The notes: generated by a model not told the origin, from the sequence alone. A stretch of DNA of 37,431 bases from RGIG5681 sp034180345 (GCA_034180345.1 JAXFOQ010000007.1:1-37431); one strand, 5' to 3'. Shown: positions 25,636 through 33,212, numbered from the stretch's first letter. A program made the numbers and translations.

Positions 25636-27051
25636 ATGGAATATGATGTAGTTATCGGTATTGAAAATCACATTGAACTTAATACCAAGACCAAAATGTT
25701 TAGCGGTGCTCCCTTTGAATTTGGCAAGGAAGCAAATACTGGTGTTAATGAGATTGATTTGGCCATGCCAGGAACACTTCCTTCAGTCAATAAAGAAGCG
25801 GTTAAAAAGGCTTTGTTGGTATGTCTTGGTTTAAATTTTGAAATTGACCCACTAATTAAATTTGATCGTAAGAATTATTTTTATAGCGATCTTCCTAAAG
25901 GTTATCAAATAACTCAACAGTATCATCCGATTGGTCGTAATGGTCATTTGACTATCGATGGTGGTAAGAGAATTAATATTGAACGCGTTCATATGGAGGA
26001 AGATACCGCTAAGCAATTTCATTTGAAGAATGAAACATTGATTGATTTTAACAGGGCAGGAGCCCCACTTGTAGAGATTGTTTCAAAACCTGAGATGGTT
26101 AGTGGTGAAGAGGCTGCTGGTTATGTTGAGAAATTACGACAAATATTATTGTATCTTGATGTATCTGACTGCAAAATGGAAGCTGGTTCGATGAGGTGTG
26201 ATGTCAATGTTTCGATTATGCCCAAGGGTAGCACTGTTTTTGGAACTAAAGTAGAAATTAAAAACTTAAATAGTATTAATAATGTTAAGTTGGCGATTGA
26301 TTATGAAATCAACCGTCAAAAAGAACTACTTGAAGGTGGTCAAGAGGTCATTCAAGAAACAAGGCGTTTTGATGAGAAAACAGGCACAACAGTATTAATG
26401 CGTAAAAAAGAAGGTGCTATTGATTATCGCTATTTTCCTGATGCCAATATCACTCCTATTTTGATTGATGGTGCTTATATTGAGAAATTAAAGTCTGAAA
26501 TGATTGAACTTCCTGATGCCAAGGCAAAGCGTTATCAGGATGATTATGGTTTAAGTGATTATGATGTTAGCCTGTTAATAAATAATAAGGATTTAGCAAT
26601 GTATTTTGAAGCGGTAATGCAAATTAGTAAAAATCCTAAACTTACTTGTAATATGCTTAATAGTGAGTTGTTGGGGCTTATGGCTAAAAATGAAATTGGT
26701 TTTGCGGACTTAGAATTTAAAGCCGCTGAATTTGCTAAACTTATCAATCATCTTGATGCTGGCAATGTTTCATCTAAACAGGCTAAAACGATATTGACCG
26801 AAGCACTTTACGGCAAGGAAGTTGATGCTATCATTGAGGAAAAAGGCTTTAAACAAGTATCTGATACTGGTGCTATTCAAAAAATGGTTGATGAAGTATT
26901 GGATGAAAATCCTCAGTCAATAGTAGATTTTAAAAATGGCAAGGATCGTGCCTTGGGATATTTAGTTGGTCAACTAATGAAAAAATCTAAGGGTCAGGCC
27001 AATCCTGCTTTAGCATCAAAGCTTGTTAAAGAAGCTTTAGAACAAAGGTAG
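25636..27051 (+). CDS. gatB: Glutamyl-tRNA(Gln)/aspartyl-tRNA(Asn) amidotransferase subunit B
   Basis: The subunit that activates the mischarged Glu- or Asp-tRNA and transfers ammonia. 471 residues. The N-terminal signature V-V-I-G-I-E-N-H-I-E-L and the stretch Y-F-Y-S-D-L-P-K-G-Y-Q-I-T-Q are diagnostic. The C-terminal YqeY-like tail (last about 140 residues) binds tRNA. The AAGGAGG site lies inside the gatA end. It implies that Gln-tRNA, and possibly Asn-tRNA, is made indirectly in this organism. Confidence 0.96.
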   Translation: MEYDVVIGIENHIELNTKTKMFSGAPFEFGKEANTGVNEIDLAMPGTLPSVNKEAVKKALLVCLGLNFEIDPLIKFDRKNYFYSDLPKGYQITQQYHPIGRNGHLTIDGGKRINIERVHMEEDTAKQFHLKNETLIDFNRAGAPLVEIVSKPEMVSGEEAAGYVEKLRQILLYLDVSDCKMEAGSMRCDVNVSIMPKGSTVFGTKVEIKNLNSINNVKLAIDYEINRQKELLEGGQEVIQETRRFDEKTGTTVLMRKKEGAIDYRYFPDANITPILIDGAYIEKLKSEMIELPDAKAKRYQDDYGLSDYDVSLLINNKDLAMYFEAVMQISKNPKLTCNMLNSELLGLMAKNEIGFADLEFKAAEFAKLINHLDAGNVSSKQAKTILTEALYGKEVDAIIEEKGFKQVSDTGAIQKMVDEVLDENPQSIVDFKNGKDRALGYLVGQLMKKSKGQANPALASKLVKEALEQR

Positions 27052-27069
27052 TAGATTAAAAAGGGTTTG

Positions 27070-27078
27070 TGGTAAAAT
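27070..27078 (+). promoter_or_regulatory. Extended -10 box before the membrane protein gene
   Basis: TGG-TAAAAT ends exactly six bases before the ATG at 27085, with no Shine-Dalgarno between. The same geometry occurs at ybeY, ispG and the WYL gene. Confidence 0.5.
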
Positions 27079-27084
27079 TAGCAT

Positions 27085-27798
27085 ATGAAAAACGAAAATA
27101 AAAAGCTTGTTAATAAAACAAAGAAGAATGTTAAATTAAAGGATGTTGAAACAACAAAAGATAAAAAGGAACCAAAGAGAAGATATTCTAAATCAGCGAT
27201 TATTTTATTGGTTGGTTTAGCAGTTATTATCATTCCAATTATCGTCTTTGCGTTTATCTTGATCAGTGCCTATTTAGCTGGTGGAAGACCTATTAATGGT
27301 GGTCGTTTTGAAAGTGATTTAGATCCAGCAATTAATAAAACTAATATTGCCAATATCACCGAAAAGGTTAAGACTATAGGTGGTGTGGAAGATGTTGAAA
27401 TTAATTTAAAAACTGCTACATTTAGAATTTTGGTCGATGTTGAAGATGGCAAAAATGCTGAAGAAACTAAAAAAATTACCGAAGAAGTAGTTAAAAAAGT
27501 CGGTGAGGAATTAGCCTTTGACAAATATTTTAAAGCTACCGATGATAAAAAGATGTACGATTTTGAAGCCCATGTCTATAATTTGTTAGAAGCTGGTGAA
27601 AAGGCTGAGAACAGAGTTTATTATATCGTTACTAAAAATTCAACAATGAAGGGTCCTCAAGTGCAACTGGTTTCTTCTGCCAGAGATAAAGAATTGGCTG
27701 AACAACTTCGCAAAGATGTTGAGGATAGAATTAAGGCTGAAAATGCGGAAAATAACCAAAAAGAAGATACTTCAGCTGAGAAAAAAGGTGGTGAATAA
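27085..27798 (+). CDS. Single-pass membrane protein, unknown
   Basis: I do not recognise this protein (237 residues). A highly basic cytoplasmic head (1-35) precedes one hydrophobic helix (about 36-63), so most of the protein is outside. The outer part (about 85-200) has alternating strand and helix wording, such as V-E-D-V-E-I-N-L, then T-F-R-I-L-V-D-V and K-I-T-E-E-V-V-K-K-V, which suggests an alpha/beta fold. The last 40 residues are Lys/Glu/Asn-rich and probably disordered. It lies between gatB and an rRNA methyltransferase gene and has its own apparent promoter. A role in envelope maintenance is possible but unproven. Confidence 0.6.
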   Translation: MKNENKKLVNKTKKNVKLKDVETTKDKKEPKRRYSKSAIILLVGLAVIIIPIIVFAFILISAYLAGGRPINGGRFESDLDPAINKTNIANITEKVKTIGGVEDVEINLKTATFRILVDVEDGKNAEETKKITEEVVKKVGEELAFDKYFKATDDKKMYDFEAHVYNLLEAGEKAENRVYYIVTKNSTMKGPQVQLVSSARDKELAEQLRKDVEDRIKAENAENNQKEDTSAEKKGGE

Positions 27799-27820
27799 GG
27801 GCTTGTGAAAGTCCTTATTT
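27796..27820 (+). terminator. Short hairpin with GTGA loop, weak terminator or attenuator
   Basis: TAAGGGCTT (27796-27804) pairs with AAGTCCTTA (27809-27817) with one G-U pair and a GTGA (GNRA-type) loop. Only three T follow. It begins in the stop codon of the membrane protein and ends 7 bases before the rlmCD-type start. It could be a weak terminator or could shape translation of the downstream gene. Confidence 0.45.
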
Positions 27821-27824
27821 GCAT

Positions 27825-29135
27825 ATGAAAAATAGTATTCATATTTTAGAGTGCACTGATTTATCAAGTGAAGGTTATGGCGTTTGTCATCTTGATTCTT
27901 TGGTAGTTTTTGTTAAAGAGATGATTATCGGTGATGTTGCTAAAGTTAAGATTATCAGTTATAAAAAGAAATATGCCTTTGGTATTATTGAGGAATTACT
28001 AGAGTTTAGCGATGAACGGGTTGATAGTGAATGCGATGTTGCCTATAAGTGTGGAGGTTGTAAATTAAGGCATTTATCATATAAGGGTCAGTTAGCTTTT
28101 AAACAACGATTATTAAATAATATTTTTAATCGTATTTATCAACTTGATCTTGAGATTGGTGAGGTTAATGGATCTTCCTTGAAAGCTTATCGCAATAAAG
28201 TTCAAATACCAATAAATAATCATAAGATGGGTTATTACCGCAGCAATAGCCATGATATTGTGGAATTTGATTATTGTTTTATTCAAGATAAATTGATTAA
28301 TAAGATTATTGCTTTTTTTAAGAAGTATATTTTATTAGATGATGAGGCAATTATTTTTAAGCATTTGTTTATTAGACGTTTTAGCAGTACCGATGAAGTG
28401 ATGCTTGCCTTTATTGTGGATGATGATCGACGGAATTATCTTGATAGGATAAGTAATTTGTTGGTGGTTAATTTCCCTATGATAAAATCAATTATTTTAA
28501 ATGTAAATAAACGCAAAGATAATGTGATTATTAATTATGATTATCAGGATGTTGTCTTATATGGTCGTGATTATATTATTGATCGTGTAAATGATATTGA
28601 ATATCATGTATCCTTTAAATCTTTTTATCAGATTAATCCTGAAATTATGATTAAGATTTATGATGAGGTACTTAGGATTGTTGAAACCTTTGATAAACCG
28701 AAGATATTGGATTTGTATAGTGGTATCGGTACCATCGGAATATATGTAGCGAAGTCAGCAAGTCGGGTGTTGGGCATTGAAATTATTGATGATGCTGTTA
28801 AAAATGCTAAGCATAATGCAGTGATAAATAAATTTGATAATGTTGAATTTATGGTGCTTGATGCCAAGGATACCAAAGCTGATTTTTTGGATGATATTGA
28901 TATTGTAATCGTTGATCCACCAAGAAAAGGCTTGGATGATGAACTTAAAAATACTTTAATTAATAAAAATGTAAGAAATATTATTTATGTATCATGCAAT
29001 CCCATGAGCCTTGCAAGAGATTTGAAGTTTTTTAAGGAATATAATTATGAAATTGGTACAATTAAGGCTTATGATATGTTTCCGTTTTCTGTTCATTGTG
29101 AGGTCGTAGTTTTTTTATCAAAGACAAAGGCTTAA
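27825..29135 (+). CDS. rlmCD: 23S rRNA (uracil-5-)-methyltransferase, RlmCD/TrmA family
   Basis: A SAM-dependent RNA methyltransferase of 436 residues that makes 5-methyluridine. The N-terminal TRAM domain spans about 1-60. A [4Fe-4S] cysteine set has Cys70, Cys76 and Cys79 (C-G-G-C), and a later Cys in F-D-Y-C-F is the expected fourth. The C-terminal methyltransferase domain has F-Y-Q-I-N-P, L-D-L-Y-S-G-I-G-T-I-G, V-D-P-P-R-K-G-L and the catalytic Y-V-S-C-N-P. In Bacillus the homologue RlmCD modifies U747 and U1939 of 23S rRNA; the exact target here is assumed by analogy. I chose the ATG over a TTG six bases earlier. Confidence 0.88.
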   Translation: MKNSIHILECTDLSSEGYGVCHLDSLVVFVKEMIIGDVAKVKIISYKKKYAFGIIEELLEFSDERVDSECDVAYKCGGCKLRHLSYKGQLAFKQRLLNNIFNRIYQLDLEIGEVNGSSLKAYRNKVQIPINNHKMGYYRSNSHDIVEFDYCFIQDKLINKIIAFFKKYILLDDEAIIFKHLFIRRFSSTDEVMLAFIVDDDRRNYLDRISNLLVVNFPMIKSIILNVNKRKDNVIINYDYQDVVLYGRDYIIDRVNDIEYHVSFKSFYQINPEIMIKIYDEVLRIVETFDKPKILDLYSGIGTIGIYVAKSASRVLGIEIIDDAVKNAKHNAVINKFDNVEFMVLDAKDTKADFLDDIDIVIVDPPRKGLDDELKNTLINKNVRNIIYVSCNPMSLARDLKFFKEYNYEIGTIKAYDMFPFSVHCEVVVFLSKTKA

Positions 29136-29443
29136 AATTTTATAGTAAATAAATCTTAGTTTGTATAACAAAATAGAAATTTATGTTTAAAGTATAAACT
29201 AATTGCAGGAGATTTTTTTCTGTGTAAAGATTAGTAGGAAGTTGATGGAAATATTCAGTGCTTTATTTAGAAATGGAGATAAACCTAAAAATAGTACATA
29301 TAGCTTTGGTTTTATAACTGACAGAATAAAGTGCTGAATGTAAATAATCACCTAAAAATACGCTGTAATTAAACGAAAGAAAGAAGTAATTTATTTATGT
29401 AGGTATCTATTTTTGAAATTTGGTCAAGGAAAAGTTATTATTA
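29136..29443. other. Non-coding stretch between rlmCD and the IS30 element
   Basis: 308 AT-rich bases with no credible gene. It contains the nested inverted repeat at 29253-29339, listed separately. No obvious terminator follows rlmCD within the first 100 bases. It lies at the boundary of the accessory region. Confidence 0.5.
29253..29339. repeat. Nested inverted repeat, RNA-hairpin-like
   Basis: ATTCAGTGCTTTATT (29253-29267) and AATAAAGTGCTGAAT (29325-29339) can pair over 15 bp if transcribed, with one U-G and one G-U pair and no mismatch. Inside, AAACCTAAA (29281-29289) pairs with TTTGGTTT (29305-29312) with one bulged T. The DNA itself is not a perfect inverted repeat at the two wobble positions. 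Those two differences keep RNA pairing, so an RNA is likelier than a DNA-binding site. Function unknown. Confidence 0.45.
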
Positions 29444-29472
29444 CTCAACTGTAAACTTAACTTCCACCTTAA
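29444..29472 (+). repeat. IS30 terminal inverted repeat, left
   Basis: Begins CTCAACTGTAAACTTAAC. The first 24 bases are identical to the reverse complement of the right end, and most of the next five also match. Confidence 0.85.
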
Positions 29473-29609
29473 AAGCTATAATAATATAAGTTGAATTAAG
29501 TTATACAAAATAAGGTCTTAAAAGAGAATAATAGATAAAAAGAATAAGTAAAATATAATTTAATATTGAAAAATTAATAAAAATGATAAAATGAATATGT
29601 AAAGAAGAG

Positions 29610-29702
29610 TACACGAAAAGAATATGAAATATAACTCTTTTTAAAAGTGAAAGAGTGAATTCCATTTATAGACTTATAAGAAGCGAGTCAGTTCTTCGTG
29701 TA
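29610..29702. repeat. Nested inverted repeat within the IS30 element
   Basis: TACACGAA (29610-29617) and TTCGTGTA (29695-29702) are exact reverse complements about 77 bases apart. They enclose ACTCTTT and AAAGAGT (about 29634-29656), a second short stem. It lies just past the transposase stop, so it may end transcripts or stop read-through from outside. Function inferred. Confidence 0.4.
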
Positions 29703-29721
29703 AACTTATTTATTAATCTAA

Positions 29722-30995
29722 TTATAAATTAGATTTAATAAGATATGGTTTTAGGATGACCATATCAGGTGGAATTGGTTTTAAACCAAAAAAGATGAGT
29801 TTATCAAACATATTTGGATTTAAAAACTCAAGAAGCTGAAAGGAAGATTTACCATTCAGCTTTTCTTTTGAATAAGAATTAATATGAGATGATATTAGAT
29901 TAGCCTTATCTTGAGAATTAAATCCAAGTTTGAATAAATCAACTTCTTTAGGACAAATATCTCTTAAAAGGATATGGATACCCTTTTGCCAAGAAGCCAT
30001 GGCATCACAATAAAATAATCTAGTTTTTCTACTATGATCATGATAAGCCTCTATACGATCGGCTAATACAAATTCACTTCCTCTATCGGTTAAGATAACT
30101 TCAACTTCTTTTTGGAATATTTCTTTACCTAAAATATTTTCTAAAAGTAAGATACCATCAAGCATATGAATAGAATCTTTAACTTCTTGATAAACACAAA
30201 ATAATAAATCATACTTTCTAAATTTAAAAGTTTGAATAAAAGGACCATTAGAACCATTATTATAAACTGTATCCATCTCAACTATACCAGCATTAGGATT
30301 ATCACTAATATAATTTTCAAAGTCTTTATAAGTTCTATCCTTAAGATATGATCTATCTTTTCTAGGACTAAAGGCAATATCTTTTTCTTAGATACTTTTC
30401 TTCTAACCTGTCTTTTTAAATCTAAACAGGCAATAGAAACTCCAACACTTTGAAATACACCATTTTCAATATAGTTATATATCGTTTTTTCACATAAACC
30501 AATTTCAGGATGATTGGCCAATATTGCATAAACAGATTGTCCCTTTTCAAGTAAGGGTTTAATAAGTTCTCCTAATTCTTTAATTTGATTTCTAGTGGCA
30601 TTAACTCCAATTCTAAAGTTGGTTAATGACATACGATATTTATGATAAGCATTTGAAGCGGTATATTTAAATTTATTAAATCGACATTTACTATAGTTAG
30701 CACAACCATTACAAGCACCGGGAGAGTGATATCTTCTATAGCATTTAAACTTAGAATAATCAGGACAAGAAATAGAACATAGCCTATTATATCTACAGTT
30801 TCTATAATTAGCACATTATAAAGGAAGATTACATTTATAGCTAGAAGTTCGATGAAGTTTGATTTCTTTTCCAATAGTAGACTTATCCTTACCCAAAGTA
30901 TCGGCAATAGCTTTTTTACTTGAACCATTAGTAATACCTTTCTCAATAACAATTCTATCTGAGATAGTTGAGTGTAAATTCTTCACTGATGACAT
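29722..30995 (-). pseudogene. IS30-family transposase, inactivated
   Basis: The reading frame starts at the ATG at 30995 with GGAGG upstream, and would encode about 424 residues. The N-terminus has an IS30 helix-turn-helix (I-A-D-T-L-G-K-D-K-S-T-I, near 35-46) and a Cys-rich segment. Three lesions are visible: a TAA at codon 60 (30816-30818), a one-base deletion in an A run around 30382-30386 (near codon 204), and a deletion of about four residues at 29974-29982. The last removes the expected glutamate of the DDE triad between S-W-Q-K-G and I-H-I-L-L-R-D. The two catalytic aspartates remain (M-D-T-V and L-T-D-R-G-S-E-F). Not functional as it stands. Confidence 0.85.
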
Positions 30996-31114
30996 AAAAT
31001 AACCTCCAACATAATATAAAATATGAAGAACTAACTCTAAGTATATTTAATACCTTATTATAAGACTAATTTCAACTGGAATTTACTGTATGACTTATTT
31101 CTACTTTATTAGCC

Positions 31115-31143
31115 TTAAAGTGGAAGTTAAGTTTACAGTTGAG
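31115..31143 (-). repeat. IS30 terminal inverted repeat, right
   Basis: Ends GTTAAGTTTACAGTTGAG, the mirror of the left end over 24 bases. The accessory operon's -35 box begins 28 bases outside it. Confidence 0.85.
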
Positions 31144-31170
31144 GATAATTATTTTTATTTGGCATTATTA

Positions 31171-31224
31171 TTGTAATCGATTTCAAATTTCAATATAATT
31201 AAGTCGGGTAAAAAATATAGGAGG
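31171..31224 (+). promoter_or_regulatory. Promoter and ribosome binding site of the bacteriocin-like unit
   Basis: TTGTAA (31171-31176), a 17-nt spacer and a perfect TATAAT (31194-31199) predict a start near 31206. AGGAGG at 31219-31224 is a full-strength site, 7 bases before the ATG of a 21-codon frame. The promoter lies just outside the IS30 right end. Confidence 0.65.
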
Positions 31225-31231
31225 AAATTTT

Positions 31232-31297
31232 ATGACAGTATTTAATGTATCTAGATATAAAAACGGAGATTATTTTCCTTTTAATTTAAGAGTTTAA
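31232..31297 (+). CDS. 21-residue peptide, unknown
   Basis: A short frame begins MTVFNVSRYK and ends FNLRV, with an optimal AGGAGG site and a good promoter in front. It is aromatic and basic, has no signal peptide and no helix long enough for the membrane. It lies 32 bases before the secreted bacteriocin-like gene. It might be a leader peptide that tunes the next gene, an inducing peptide, or the truncated start of a former larger gene. The strong site argues that it is translated; nothing shows its job. Confidence 0.5.
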   Translation: MTVFNVSRYKNGDYFPFNLRV

Positions 31298-31329
31298 TTT
31301 TAGTTATTTAAATTAAGGAGAATATAATT

Positions 31330-31998
31330 ATGAAAAAAATAGTAAAATTAACTACAATATTTACATTGTGTATGTGTATGTTTGGGACTTTAGCACCAAT
31401 GGTGACCTATGCGAAGGAAATAGATTCAAATATTAGCAACAAAAATCATGAATATACAATAACGGAATTAATAGAAATTGTTGATCCGTATATTAAAGAA
31501 ACATTTAATTCATATAGTATACAAAATAAGGAAGAGTTAATTTCAAAAATTGGATTAGAAAACTATAACTTACTAGAAAAAAGAATTGAAATTGCTACTA
31601 GAGAAAAGCAAGAGCTATTAAGTAGGGACGCTGTCTACGATATTCATGTTCAAATTTTAAGAAAAGCTGGAGCTACTGTTGAATATCATTGGTGGGGAAA
31701 AAAAATTAAAACTTACTCTAGAACCGTTGCCATAAATGTCCGAAAATTAGCTAATGGATTTTCTGGAGCTGCGGGCACAGCTGGCATGAAAATAGCACTT
31801 CTTGCCGCAGGAATTAATTTTATTCCAGGTTTAGGAGCTGCAGCAACTATAGCAGGAGCAGTTGTAGGGGTTATCTCATGGGCAGACTCGAGCACATGGA
31901 GTAGTGTATCTTCAAAGGTGGCAGATAAAATTGATGAAGGAAAGTATAATTTAACGATTGATATCAATGGTTGGAATATGGATGTGCAGGTGTATTAA
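31330..31998 (+). CDS. Secreted bacteriocin-like precursor
   Basis: 222 residues with a Sec signal peptide (1-29; basic start, hydrophobic core, cleavage likely after V-T-Y-A). Residues 30-110 are hydrophilic and resemble a pro-region. The C-terminal roughly 100 residues start near R-K-A-G-A-T-V-E-Y-H-W-W-G-K-K. They carry a Gly/Ala-rich hydrophobic helix (F-I-P-G-L-G-A-A-A-T-I-A-G-A-V-V-G-V-I, about 165-183) and a Trp-containing tail ending in Tyr. No double-glycine leader is present. This layout (signal, pro-region, membrane-active C-terminus) recalls large-precursor bacteriocins such as closticin 574, but I see no sequence identity that proves it. A good ribosome binding site (AAGGAG) precedes it, and a small membrane protein follows. 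Confidence 0.5.
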   Translation: MKKIVKLTTIFTLCMCMFGTLAPMVTYAKEIDSNISNKNHEYTITELIEIVDPYIKETFNSYSIQNKEELISKIGLENYNLLEKRIEIATREKQELLSRDAVYDIHVQILRKAGATVEYHWWGKKIKTYSRTVAINVRKLANGFSGAAGTAGMKIALLAAGINFIPGLGAAATIAGAVVGVISWADSSTWSSVSSKVADKIDEGKYNLTIDINGWNMDVQVY

Positions 31999-32002
31999 AA
32001 TC

Positions 32003-32200
32003 ATGAAAAATAATATTTTGAAATATTTAGGGATTTCTGTATTATGCGTAGGATTGTATTTTGTATCAGTACACTATAATCCTAGTTCTAGTCCTTTCGG
32101 TAAATTTTTAGATGAAAACGCTTGGATTAAAGCAATTTTAATGATAGTTATTGTTGCCTCTCTACTAAGTAATCTTGTAAGAGATTCGAAGAATAAATGA
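32003..32200 (+). CDS. Small two-helix membrane protein, possible immunity protein
   Basis: 65 residues with two hydrophobic helices (about 6-23 and 41-57) joined by a polar loop, and a basic C-terminus. It starts 5 bases after the bacteriocin-like gene and is likely coupled to it, with only a weak AGGTG site. Size, topology and position fit an immunity protein that protects the producer, but there is no recognised family. An earlier in-frame ATG at 31958 lies inside the upstream gene and is less likely. Confidence 0.5.
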   Translation: MKNNILKYLGISVLCVGLYFVSVHYNPSSSPFGKFLDENAWIKAILMIVIVASLLSNLVRDSKNK

Positions 32201-32249
32201 TAGTTTTGATATAACATGATGATTATATAAAAAGACATTTACTTCAGAA

Positions 32250-32673
32250 CTGGTGTCATTAAACCGGACAGTTAAATTATAAATGAATATTTTTGTTTAA
32301 AGCATCATATCTAGCTTGGCTAGGTGTGGCGCTTTTTAATGTAATTCTACTGTGATTATAGAATCGTATATATTCTTCGATTGTATTCGATGCTGCTATT
32401 CTTGTTTTAAATTTTTCTTTATTGTTCTTGTTATATAGACACTCACTTTTTAAGATTCCCCAGAATGATTCTATTGGTGAATTATCCAAACAGTTTCCTT
32501 TTCTAGATATTGATTGAATAATATTTTTATCTTGTAACTGTTGATGATCTTCTCTTATCTGATATTGCTATCCTTGATCTGAATGAAGTATTAAATTCTC
32601 CAAATCATCAAACCTTTCAAATGCACCATTAATCATGTCTTTAATCTGTGTGAAGTTAGGAGTGGTGAATATA
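32250..32673 (-). mobile_element. IS3-family (IS150-like) remnant
   Basis: About 420 bp of an IS3-type element. The left end is near 32250, in a stretch containing AAACCGGACAG; the right end is cut where it meets an ABC exporter gene at about 32665-32680. The first open frame and most of the second are missing. Edges are approximate. Confidence 0.65.
32277..32672 (-). pseudogene. IS3-family transposase OrfB, C-terminal fragment
   Basis: The minus strand keeps the last third of the integrase core: L-I-L-H-S-D-Q-G, then R-K-G-N-C-L-D-N-S-P-I-E-S-F-W-G (with the catalytic Glu), and Y-I-R-F-Y-N-H-S-R-I near the end. The Trp codon expected right after H-S-D-Q-G is a TAG stop (32568-32570). The N-terminal part is absent. 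Non-functional relic. Confidence 0.8.
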
Positions 32674-33063
32674 TTATATTTATTGAATGAAACAATTAAA
32701 GAAAATATCCTATTAGGTAGTGAAATTGATGATGATAAATTAAAGCAGATTCTAGTTAAAGCCAATCTGTATGAATTAATAAAATCGCTTCCTGATGGTA
32801 TTGACACAAAAATAAGTTCTAATGGTCAAGAAATATCAGGTGGCGAAAGACAGAGAATAGCTATTGCCAGAGCTTTAGTGAAAGATGTTGATTTTATCTT
32901 TGTGGACGAATCAACATCTCAACTCGATCCTGTAAATAGGACAGAAATAGAAAAGATATTACTCAATTTAGAAAATGTGGGAGTTATTATGATTAGTCAT
33001 AATTTTAATGATGAAACATTAAAAAGCTTTGATGAAATAATAGACTTAAAAAAATTTAGTTAA
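32674..33063 (+). pseudogene. ABC exporter ATPase, C-terminal stump
   Basis: About 130 residues of the nucleotide-binding domain of an exporter-type ABC protein. It starts just after the Q loop (L-L-N-E-T-I-K-E-N-I-L-L-G) and includes the signature S-G-G-E-R-Q-R-I-A-I-A-R-A-L, Walker B F-I-F-V-D-E-S-T-S-Q-L-D and the switch His (I-S-H-N). The membrane domain and Walker A are gone, replaced by the IS3 remnant. Exporters with this signature often carry peptides, so it may be the lost transporter of the nearby bacteriocin-like gene; that is inference. A start codon inside the IS remnant keeps the frame open, but the product could not transport. Confidence 0.8.
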
Positions 33064-33087
33064 GTATAAAATAATCGTAATTAATAG

Positions 33088-33120
33088 TTAAAAAGTTCTT
33101 TGTGATGGAACTTTTTAATT
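33088..33120 (+). terminator. Terminator after the ABC stump
   Basis: TTAAAAAGTTC (33088-33098) and GAACTTTTTAA (33108-33118) form an 11-bp perfect stem with a 9-nt loop; the descending arm supplies the T run. It marks the right edge of the accessory region. Confidence 0.75.
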
Positions 33121-33212
33121 TTAAATTAAATTTATCTGTAATTATTCTATGATTAAATAGTATCAAAAACATTACTCTTTGATGATAAGATATTAATAGA
33201 AGGATATATTTT

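Larger units (their letters stand above)
29444..31143 (-). mobile_element. IS30-family insertion sequence, decayed
   Basis: An element of 1,700 bp bounded by inverted repeats at 29444-29472 and 31115-31143. It encodes an IS30-type transposase on the minus strand, which carries several disabling changes. About 275 bp of non-coding DNA lies between the left end and the transposase stop. I see no clear target duplication. It sits immediately upstream of the promoter of the bacteriocin-like operon. Confidence 0.85.

Noticed and set aside
30370..30395. Programmed frameshift in the IS30 transposase
   Set aside because: IS30 elements use a single frame, and the A run is one base short of restoring it. 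Together with the nonsense codon and lost Glu, decay is the better reading.
30623..30952. A 109-codon minus-strand frame in the IS30 element
   Set aside because: It is out of frame with the transposase. The true frame here, read from the ATG at 30995, gives the Cys-rich IS30 N-terminal region with a stop at codon 60.
31958..32002. Earlier ATG at 31958 for the putative immunity gene
   Set aside because: It lies inside the bacteriocin-like gene and adds a non-hydrophobic, Met/Cys-rich stretch; the ATG at 32003 gives a cleaner two-helix protein.
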